NCBI GenBank assembly: GCA_028687545.1
Contig: JAQTZZ010000032.1
Coordinates: forward strand, 1 to 46,504
Reading direction: 5' to 3'
Source: Candidatus Wallbacteria bacterium
Lineage (GTDB): Bacteria > Muiribacteriota > JAQTZZ01
DNA: 46,504 bases
Shown here: positions 1-6,353 of the stretch, in pieces
Numbering within the stretch: the first letter of the stretch is position 1
Layout: each line of letters starts with the position of its first letter
The notes under the pieces: generated by a model
Databases searched by the model: none
Seen by the model: the letters and a program-made list of their open reading frames with translations, nothing else
Told to the model about the DNA's origin: nothing
Translations under genes and position numbers: made by a program

Positions 1-117
1 TCACATTCGGACTGAGCTTACTGCGTTAACCAGCACGCGAATATGAGGTTGAAAGTTCACGGAACTCATAAACAGGTTTTGAAAGTTGTTTCCTCTTGAC
101 AGGCAGGTCATCCATAT

Positions 118-202
118 GAGGGAGGATCTTCGACCCTCCCTTAGGGAACCCGCCCAGCATGGGGACTTTGTCCCCCTGCACCCCCTTGCGGGGAGTGCAG
201 GG
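118..202. repeat. Cluster of three G/C-rich hairpins
   Basis: Three adjacent inverted repeats are visible: GGGAGG (120-125) with CCTCCC (135-140), GGGGAC (161-166) with GTCCCC (170-175), and CCCTGCAC (174-181) with GTGCAGGG (195-202), the last with an inner CCCC/GGGG stem. The block resembles a REP-like intergenic element or remnant. A 69-codon open frame on the minus strand spans it, but its sequence is dictated by the hairpins and is not convincing as a gene. Confidence 0.5.
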
Positions 203-378
203 ATTGTGCTTCTGACACAGAGCGTTCTTACACATGTTTGATAATAGAAATGTTTATCTGATTAAAGAAGTCGCTGCGTCTTTACCCAAGGTCTGGAGCT
301 ACCCTCTCAACCCCTGACAGGGCCTAGTGCAGCTGAAATGGTTTTAAGATCTGCCCCCGTCACAAAACGATCATTATC
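203..378. other. Intergenic stretch, no gene seen
   Basis: No convincing coding frame, RNA gene or repeat was found between the hairpin cluster and the palindrome ahead of cas6. Any promoter of the cas operon should lie here or in 379-540, but no clear -35/-10 pair could be assigned. Confidence 0.4.
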
Positions 379-401
379 TGATCATCACAAAATGATGATC
401 A
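379..401. promoter_or_regulatory. Perfect 9-bp inverted repeat upstream of cas6
   Basis: TGATCATCA, a 5-nt loop CAAAA, then TGATGATCA form a perfect inverted repeat about 140 bp upstream of the chosen cas6 start. Its position suggests an operator or RNA hairpin at the head of the cas operon. A stem of the same size (9 bp, 5-nt A-rich loop) occurs in the CRISPR leader at 11045-11067. The function is inferred from position only. Confidence 0.45.
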
Positions 402-540
402 CACATAAATGTTTTCAATTTTAAACTAAAAATAGGCATGGTTGATGTCTTTATCATTTTTGGCACGTCCTCTGCTAAATTATGTCAGGTTGAATTTTTG
501 GAGAAAAAGAATTAAACTTTACTTAGAACAGGCAGAAATA

Positions 541-1308
541 ATGAGAATAAAGTTAACTTTATCGACTTTGATTCCAGCATCCATCCCCATTAATTATAAT
601 TACTTCATCACTGCCATGATTTACAGGTTCCTGGCCGCATCCTCGCAGGAATTTTCCGCTTTTTTGCATGATTACGGCTACAGGTTGTCCGGTAGCCGGA
701 AGGGATTCAAGCTTTTCACCTATTCCATGCTCCGTGGGCACCACACGATTACAGGCGCTCTGATTTCTTTTACAGGTCCGGTCACGCTCCTGCTGTCTTC
801 GCCGGTGATGCCATTCGTCCAGCATCTGGTAAACGGCCTGTTCAGCAGAGGCGCAAACCTGGAAATCGGACCTTCGACCGGCAGGGGGCGATTCAGGATC
901 GAGTCTGTGGAAACGCTTGAAAACCCGAAATTCACCCGGAAAATGAAGTTCGTCTGTTTATCCCCCGCTACTGTTAGCGTCAGTGGAGACAATGGCCTTC
1001 CCCATTACCTGCGGCCCTGGGAAGAAGGATTTTCAGACGCCATCAAGCATAATCTGATGCGGAAATACGAGCTCGTGCACGGAAAAAAGCTGAGGGACAG
1101 CGCATTTGAAGTCAGAATCGACAATGACTATATGAATCGACATGCCGGAAAAGTCATGAAGACCATTGCCTTCAAAAAAGCTAAAATCGCAGGCTATTTC
1201 GCTCCATTTACAGTCACTGGAAGTCCGAAGCTGCTGGAACTCGGCTATGAAGCCGGCTTCGGCGAAAAGGGCAGCATGGGTTTCGGAATGGTGGAGGCAG
1301 TTCGATGA
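541..1308 (+). CDS. cas6: Cas6, CRISPR pre-crRNA endoribonuclease
   Basis: Cas6 cuts the repeat transcript to give mature crRNAs. The protein starts MRIKLTL, typical of the family, has a His at residue 43 in an FLHDYGY context (the usual catalytic His position), and ends in the glycine-rich loop GFGEKGSMGFG that defines Cas6. It is 255 residues, normal for the family. The frame is open upstream to a TTG at 442 and ATG at 445, but those 32 extra residues do not look like Cas6. An AGG eight bases before 541 supports the internal start. It is the first cas gene, followed by a gap with a terminator-like hairpin and a HEPN cassette. Its codons are GC-rich (36 of 60 bases in 841-900 by hand count), like cas4 and unlike cas8b. 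Confidence 0.9.
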   Translation: MRIKLTLSTLIPASIPINYNYFITAMIYRFLAASSQEFSAFLHDYGYRLSGSRKGFKLFTYSMLRGHHTITGALISFTGPVTLLLSSPVMPFVQHLVNGLFSRGANLEIGPSTGRGRFRIESVETLENPKFTRKMKFVCLSPATVSVSGDNGLPHYLRPWEEGFSDAIKHNLMRKYELVHGKKLRDSAFEVRIDNDYMNRHAGKVMKTIAFKKAKIAGYFAPFTVTGSPKLLELGYEAGFGEKGSMGFGMVEAVR

Positions 1309-1390
1309 ATGTGCCGTTGCTAAGAGAGGTACGCCGGTCGTGTCTTGCCTTATACCTTGCCGGGAGTTATAATTTAATTAGTGACTTGCT

Positions 1391-1428
1391 CCCCGTCGGA
1401 TCAGCTTTCGGGCCCCCGGCGGGGTTTT
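1391..1428 (+). terminator. Terminator-like hairpin after cas6
   Basis: CCCCGTCGG (1391-1399) pairs with CCGGCGGGG (1416-1424), with one G-T wobble, and is followed by TTTT. The T tract is short, so termination may be partial. It would separate cas6 from the downstream cas genes transcriptionally. Confidence 0.45.
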
Positions 1429-1523
1429 GCTCAATCACGAATTCCAACCATTTCTGTTTGTTGTCCAAGATGTTTTATGACATGCTTTAAATCTGGGACA
1501 GAGTTTTTTTATGGAGGTAAATG

Positions 1524-1991
1524 ATGGTTAAAGATGCGGGAGAAAAGATTGGTCTTTTTAATTCACGCCTGGATATGTTGTTTGAAAATGTAGCCAAATG
1601 GCTGGATGAAGTGGGAATAAAGTGGAAAGTTTATGAGAGGACAAACCACGAGAACCAAAGCGGGCCATATGATACAAAGGAACTCCGCATTTTCGACGCT
1701 GACAATCAGGAAATGGCACGTTTAGAACCGTATGGCATCTGGCTCATAGGTGCTTCTGGCCGTGTCGATCTTGTGAGTGTCATGGGAAGGGAAATGTTTG
1801 TATATCTTAAACCTAACGGTGCCAAGCTCGAAAGAACAATCTCTGACGGCAAAGGTATTATAGACAAAACAGAATGGCCACTCACTGAAGAGACTGTTGA
1901 AGGATGGTATTGGATAGACAATCCACAACGTCGAAAACACCCTCCTCTTGACAAAGATCTGTTCATCGATCTGCTGGAGAATGCCAAATGA
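1524..1991 (+). CDS. Unrecognised 155-aa protein paired with a HEPN protein
   Basis: No family was recognised. The protein is soluble, has no signal peptide or TM segment, and is mixed alpha/beta in character with several Trp and Tyr residues near the C-terminus. A strong GGAGG at 1513-1517 precedes two adjacent ATGs at 1521 and 1524; the second has the better spacing. Its stop overlaps the start of the next gene (ATGA at 1988-1991), so the two are probably translated together. Position ahead of a HEPN-type RNase candidate suggests, by analogy with toxin-antitoxin pairs, that it could be a partner or antidote. That role is inference only. The pair interrupts the cas operon between cas6 and cas8b. 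Confidence 0.75.
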   Translation: MVKDAGEKIGLFNSRLDMLFENVAKWLDEVGIKWKVYERTNHENQSGPYDTKELRIFDADNQEMARLEPYGIWLIGASGRVDLVSVMGREMFVYLKPNGAKLERTISDGKGIIDKTEWPLTEETVEGWYWIDNPQRRKHPPLDKDLFIDLLENAK

Positions 1992-2542
1992 GCCAACCGG
2001 ATATTGATAAAATATACATGCATTACACTATTTTACGAGACAGCCTTAAAGTTACAGGTAGGGGTTATAAATCCCCAGCTCAGAGTCGGTTGTTAAAAGG
2101 AACAATTTTCGAAGTGCAAACGGATGGAGAGTATAATACAAATTCGTTAGAAACACGAAATGAGCTTGACGATCTGATTATCTTATCCATGTTTTCTGTA
2201 TTTGAAACATGGATGCATGACCTGGTCTTAAACCAGATGGGAGTTTTAAAAACGATTTTACCAGCAGATTTCGGTGCCAGGCTGTATGAATATGTGGAAA
2301 AGGAAATTGAATGGTGGAAAAATAAAGATGTGATTCATTTTTTCAAATGCATGACCCCCGGTACAAATTCCAAAATGCTTCAAATCAAAGATTACCGGGA
2401 TTGGGTTGCGCACGGCAAGAAAATTGGCAAGAAACCGATCAATACTGACCCTGAAACAGTATATACGGCGATTTCCTCTTTCATTTCTGAAACTGATCTG
2501 GCATTGAGACATCCGAATCCGCAGCACCACTCTCACCCGTAA
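1988..2542 (+). CDS. HEPN-domain protein (RiboL-PSP/MAE_28990-like), candidate RNase
   Basis: The 184-residue protein carries the HEPN catalytic signature R-X4-H at R137-H142 in the context DYRDWVAHGKK, which closely resembles the RiboL-PSP/MAE_28990 HEPN families as I remember them. Many HEPN proteins with this motif are metal-independent RNases used as toxins or in phage defence. A helical segment around residues 55-85 would form the other half of the HEPN fold. It overlaps the preceding 155-aa gene by 4 bp. Its place between cas6 and cas8b on the same strand suggests co-expression with the CRISPR system, but a direct link is not shown. Other RX4H roles, including inactive or binding-only ones, remain possible. 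Confidence 0.75.
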   Translation: MSQPDIDKIYMHYTILRDSLKVTGRGYKSPAQSRLLKGTIFEVQTDGEYNTNSLETRNELDDLIILSMFSVFETWMHDLVLNQMGVLKTILPADFGARLYEYVEKEIEWWKNKDVIHFFKCMTPGTNSKMLQIKDYRDWVAHGKKIGKKPINTDPETVYTAISSFISETDLALRHPNPQHHSHP

Positions 2543-2574
2543 AGATGAGTTAAATAGGAAAAGGGAGAATCGGA

Positions 2575-2628
2575 ATGAATGAATTAAAATGGACTGGGAA
2601 TCCGTTTGTGGATACGGAAAGGAAATAA
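2575..2628 (+). pseudogene. 17-codon stub resembling the N-terminus of Cst1/Cas8a1
   Basis: An ATG with a fair ribosome site (GGGAG at 2563-2567) opens a 17-residue frame, MNELKWTGNPFVDTERK, then stops. WTGNPFVD is, from memory, the conserved beginning of Cst1/Cas8a1-type proteins, the large subunit of the Tneap branch of type I-B, and is not part of the TM1802-type Cas8b encoded 3 bp downstream. The simplest reading is the leftover start of a former cas8 gene. Its end (GGAAAGGAAA) now supplies the ribosome site for cas8b, so it may also act as a short upstream reading frame for translational coupling. The family match rests on recall and a short motif. Confidence 0.6.
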
Positions 2629-2631
2629 ACC

Positions 2632-4689
2632 ATGCTTGATACAGTTCTTCAGATAGGCAAGGCTTTTCGAGAATCGCCGGACGGATTGAAACATCACCGC
2701 TATGTAGTTCCGTGCCCACAAGATACGGATAAACAGAAAATTTTAAGGCTGTCCATACCTGTAGTTTTCAATGGTGACAAATGTGTTTTTGATTTTGACA
2801 ATGTAAAAGAAATTACGGATGAAAATATTATCAGAGACAAGTTGTTTTATCTGAAGTATAAAACCTCGGATTCGGATGGTCTTGTAAAGTATGTATTTGG
2901 TGACATTTTTTATTCTACCTCTATAAAAAAGGGATTGCAGGAAGAAGGCGGCTATTACAGGATGGCGGATCTGGATAACAAGTCTAAAGGATATCGAGTT
3001 TCTTCTTTTTACAGAGGAAATGAAGATTGTAAGGAAATTGAAAATATTTTTATCAAACAATACGGGAATATCAAAGCAAAATCGATGGTATCGTCTTTTC
3101 ACATCTCTTTAGAAGAGAGTATCGATTATATCGAGCGAATGTTACGCTACCATGGTGGTATTGCAGATTTTTTGCAGGATAAAATTAACTCTCCTATCAC
3201 ATTCAGTAAATTTCTTTTTTCAGAAGATAATTTAATATTTTATGCTTCAAAATTTGTTTATAAAAACTTCAGCGGAAATAAAGGTTCGAAAAAATTGTTT
3301 AAGCAGGTATTGGATAATGAGAACCCTCAATGGGATCAAATAGAAAAAGACCCGATTTCTCAGTTGAGACTCGCGAATTTCTTATCAGGTGATATTTTTA
3401 TCCACTTCGATTTTAACGGAAAACACTGGTATGAATTCGATCACGAATTTATTTCCATCAATACTAAGCTTCTGGAGGAATTTGCAGAAAAAGACCAGGC
3501 TACAAACCAATACATGCTAAAAAAATATCTGTATAAAACATTGAGTTCTCCTGAAAAAGATTTACAATTTCCCTATTTCAGCGCTACCGGTCGTTATCGA
3601 AACAAGTGCTTCAATAGTTTTGATGATATTTTGAGTTTGATTTATGCTGTTGATTACTCAAAAAAAGCTCTGATCAGTATACCTAAAACAGATATAAAGA
3701 TTGTCGTCCTTCCCAAAGGAGATGGCCTGAAATCAATTGATTATGAAAATTTCTTTACAAAAGCATCTGAAAATGAAGTGGAAACTCTGGAAGAAAATGT
3801 AAATGCTAAAAACTCCTCGGTTGAATTCGATGAATTATTCTCTCCTTTGCTGGAAAATACAATCGAGCACATAGTCAAATTCGATATGATATTTAGCAAA
3901 AAAGGAGGGCAAACAACACCAGATATCGACATGATTGAACTTTCTGGTCTTCAAAAAAGCCACCTTAGATTTATTCGTGAAAAAATTCGCAGTGTCAAAG
4001 TGGAGTTGGAAGAAAAAAGAAGCAGGGAACTCAAAGCTGAATCCACGCCGTTCTCAGTCACAAAAGCATTTTACAGAATTCTTAATGACGGCACAGATGC
4101 AGTGAAAAAATATCAGAGCCACCTTTTTAAAACGCTACCATTGATTTATTCCGATACTTATTATCACGATCAGTTACTTCTTCCCGCACTGATTTCCGTG
4201 ATTGAAAAAAGCATACGATCAGCGGAAGAAAATCAGGCATTTTGGACTTATCATCGGTTGAAGTATGATTTCATTTTTCTCACATTCATCCAGAACAGCA
4301 AAGTAAAAGGGGGAAATTTTATGAAAATCGTTGAATCTCAAAGTTACAAACTGGGTGTTCTTCTTGGTAAACTGGCTCAAAATTTTGCCGGGCATGAAAC
4401 TCCAATAAAATCATTTGAAAAGAGTTACGTCGGAAACTTAACAAGGAGGATTGCATCAATTAGTGATCTTCTGAAATTCAAAACATTTATTGAAGAAAAA
4501 CTGGTAATGCATGAGAAGAATTTTGAAAACGTCAGAACCACCTCTCTGGAATTGACTGAAAAAATAAAAAACCGCACTGAAAAATATAATAAAAATGAGT
4601 GCGCCTTTGGTTTTTTCGAGAGCTATTTTGCCCCTTTTTCAGGGAAACAAAACCAGATTACGGATTCTTTGACAGATTCGAATAATTAA
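2632..4689 (+). CDS. cas8b: Cas8b (TM1802/Csh1 family), large subunit of type I-B Cascade
   Basis: The large subunit recognises the PAM and helps recruit Cas3. The protein is 685 residues, within the range of Csh1/TM1802 proteins, and lies directly ahead of Csh2-type cas7, cas5 and cas3, the usual effector order. No catalytic motif is expected. The start ATG at 2632 follows GGAAAGG in the tail of the 17-codon stub. The coding sequence is strikingly AT-rich (15 G/C of 60 bases in 3241-3300, counted by hand), unlike cas6 upstream and cas4 downstream. A ribosome site GGGAGG between this stop and cas7 indicates an operon. Identification rests on context plus general resemblance, since Cas8 proteins diverge quickly. 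Confidence 0.8.
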   Translation: MLDTVLQIGKAFRESPDGLKHHRYVVPCPQDTDKQKILRLSIPVVFNGDKCVFDFDNVKEITDENIIRDKLFYLKYKTSDSDGLVKYVFGDIFYSTSIKKGLQEEGGYYRMADLDNKSKGYRVSSFYRGNEDCKEIENIFIKQYGNIKAKSMVSSFHISLEESIDYIERMLRYHGGIADFLQDKINSPITFSKFLFSEDNLIFYASKFVYKNFSGNKGSKKLFKQVLDNENPQWDQIEKDPISQLRLANFLSGDIFIHFDFNGKHWYEFDHEFISINTKLLEEFAEKDQATNQYMLKKYLYKTLSSPEKDLQFPYFSATGRYRNKCFNSFDDILSLIYAVDYSKKALISIPKTDIKIVVLPKGDGLKSIDYENFFTKASENEVETLEENVNAKNSSVEFDELFSPLLENTIEHIVKFDMIFSKKGGQTTPDIDMIELSGLQKSHLRFIREKIRSVKVELEEKRSRELKAESTPFSVTKAFYRILNDGTDAVKKYQSHLFKTLPLIYSDTYYHDQLLLPALISVIEKSIRSAEENQAFWTYHRLKYDFIFLTFIQNSKVKGGNFMKIVESQSYKLGVLLGKLAQNFAGHETPIKSFEKSYVGNLTRRIASISDLLKFKTFIEEKLVMHEKNFENVRTTSLELTEKIKNRTEKYNKNECAFGFFESYFAPFSGKQNQITDSLTDSNN

Positions 4690-4701
4690 GGGAGGAATTA
4701 A

Positions 4702-5658
4702 ATGAGCAATTCAGACAATCGGGTTATCAGCAAAAAATCGGAGCTACTTTTTCTTTACGAAAGCACATACTCTATTCCCAATGGAGATCCCTTCACTGGT
4801 GAGCAGCGCTATGATAATGAGTCGAAAAAAGTACTGGTAAGTGATGTTAGAATCAAAAGATTTATTAGAAACTATCTTCACGAAAAAGACCAGGAAATCT
4901 ATGTGTTATTAGATAAATCTGAAGCATCGAAAGACGGAAAAGAATCAGGTTCAGCGGCGCGGATTAAATCTTTGAAGAAAAAATACCCAGAATTAAAGAA
5001 ATCAGCGGATGTTTTAAAAAAATGCATTGATGTCCGACTATTTGGTGGGATATCTACTGAAGAAGGTGATGCAGCCAATATTACAGGACCAATACAATTT
5101 GCTCTTCTAAATCCATCACTCAATACAACAGAATTAAGACCGCATCAAAATACTTGTGTGTTCCCATCTGCGATTAAAAATGAGCAAGGAACAATCGGTA
5201 CTACCACCGTTGTCCCATACAGCATCAACCAAATCCACGGCTGGACCAATCCCTATTCCGCAAAACATACTGACTTGTCTGATGAAGACGTGAACATCAT
5301 GTTCAAAGCGCTCTGGGAAAGCATCAATTCCGCCAATACGCGCACAAAATCAAATCAGAATTCTCCGCTTCTGATTCAGGTCATCTATGCTGACCCAACA
5401 AGCAAAATCTACGGCATGGATCGGAAAATCACGCATACCCCATTAAACGATAAAACAGACGAACAGTTGAGGAGTATTGCAGATTACACCTTCAATTTCG
5501 CAGAATTCGAAAAAATAATTGAAGACCAGAAAGTCGAAAAAGTCCGCTGGTATTCGGATATTGATGTAATTTCAAGTTCAATTACATCAATTACAAAGGG
5601 GAAAAATAAATTAGAGAAAATGGACTTTTCGAAGATTGTTTTCAAGAGCGTGCCATGA
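4702..5658 (+). CDS. cas7: Cas7 (Csh2 family), Cascade backbone
   Basis: Cas7 polymerises along the crRNA to form the backbone of the type I-B effector. The N-terminal region contains the typical Csh2 pattern, a Tyr-Ser-x-Pro-Asn-Gly-Asp-Pro stretch around residue 24-31 followed by a VSDVRIKRFIR segment, and an IFGG/LFGG-like turn around residue 113 (VRLFGG). The length, 318 residues, fits the family. The start has a strong GGGAGG 6-12 bases upstream, 12 bp after cas8b ends. The last four bases form an ATGA overlap with cas5, implying translational coupling. Confidence 0.92.
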   Translation: MSNSDNRVISKKSELLFLYESTYSIPNGDPFTGEQRYDNESKKVLVSDVRIKRFIRNYLHEKDQEIYVLLDKSEASKDGKESGSAARIKSLKKKYPELKKSADVLKKCIDVRLFGGISTEEGDAANITGPIQFALLNPSLNTTELRPHQNTCVFPSAIKNEQGTIGTTTVVPYSINQIHGWTNPYSAKHTDLSDEDVNIMFKALWESINSANTRTKSNQNSPLLIQVIYADPTSKIYGMDRKITHTPLNDKTDEQLRSIADYTFNFAEFEKIIEDQKVEKVRWYSDIDVISSSITSITKGKNKLEKMDFSKIVFKSVP

Positions 5659-6353
5659 AGGATTTGATTTTATCGGTTTCCGGCAATTGGGGGCATTTCA
5701 AAAAGCCTGAAACCAATAACAATCCCCTGACCCATGATTTCATTACCAAAACAGCTCTGATTGGGTTGATCGGAGCTGTCTTAGGGAAAGACAGGGATGT
5801 AATGAAGCCTTTGTTTCCTCAATTGAGCGAAGATTTGCTCTATGGCGTGAAGGTTGTCAATCCGGTAAAAAAAGAATCCTGGGGATTCACGATGAGAAAA
5901 GCGGTGAATTTGTTTGAGAAAGCTCCTAAATATATGGAACTTCTTAAAAATCCCGGATTTGAGGTTGCAGTATGTCTAAAAAATGACCGGTCAAAAAAAG
6001 AGTTCATTGAATTCACGCGATTCGTTGTTGAATCACGCGCCATGTTTACTCCTGTTCTTGGTTTGCATAATTGCCCCGCCATCTTGAGTTTCAAAGCAAA
6101 CGGGGAATTTACAGATAAAAAAAGCGGTGCTTTCAAGACCAAGGGATTTGTCTCCACCAGACACACTCTCAATTTGGATGAGACCAGGACATTCAGAATC
6201 GGCTTTGAAAAAATTCCGACATTCCAGAATGATGATTTCTGGAACCTTCCGGAAAAATATGTTGAAGTTGTGTATCCGTCTGAGCATCGTGAGATCTCGG
6301 TAACCGGCGATTATTATCAACATTCAGATGGTGAAGCCTGGTGGCTTGTTTAG
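5655..6353 (+). CDS. cas5: Cas5 (type I-B), Cascade crRNA 5'-handle subunit
   Basis: Cas5 caps the 5' end of the crRNA in the effector complex. The N-terminus (SGNWGHFKKPETNNNP, then a THDFITKTALIGLIGAVLG segment) is the RAMP beta-strand and helix expected of Cas5h/Cas5b, in which the segment after the first strand leads into a hydrophobic helix. It is 232 residues, normal for Cas5. It overlaps cas7 by 4 bp at its start and cas3 by 13 bp at its end. No catalytic Cas6-like role is expected because a separate cas6 is present at the head of the operon. Confidence 0.9.
   Translation: MKDLILSVSGNWGHFKKPETNNNPLTHDFITKTALIGLIGAVLGKDRDVMKPLFPQLSEDLLYGVKVVNPVKKESWGFTMRKAVNLFEKAPKYMELLKNPGFEVAVCLKNDRSKKEFIEFTRFVVESRAMFTPVLGLHNCPAILSFKANGEFTDKKSGAFKTKGFVSTRHTLNLDETRTFRIGFEKIPTFQNDDFWNLPEKYVEVVYPSEHREISVTGDYYQHSDGEAWWLV

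Noticed and set aside
26-235. 69-codon minus-strand frame at the left edge
   Set aside because: It runs through the hairpin cluster, and its residues follow from the palindromes; no family or ribosome site support.
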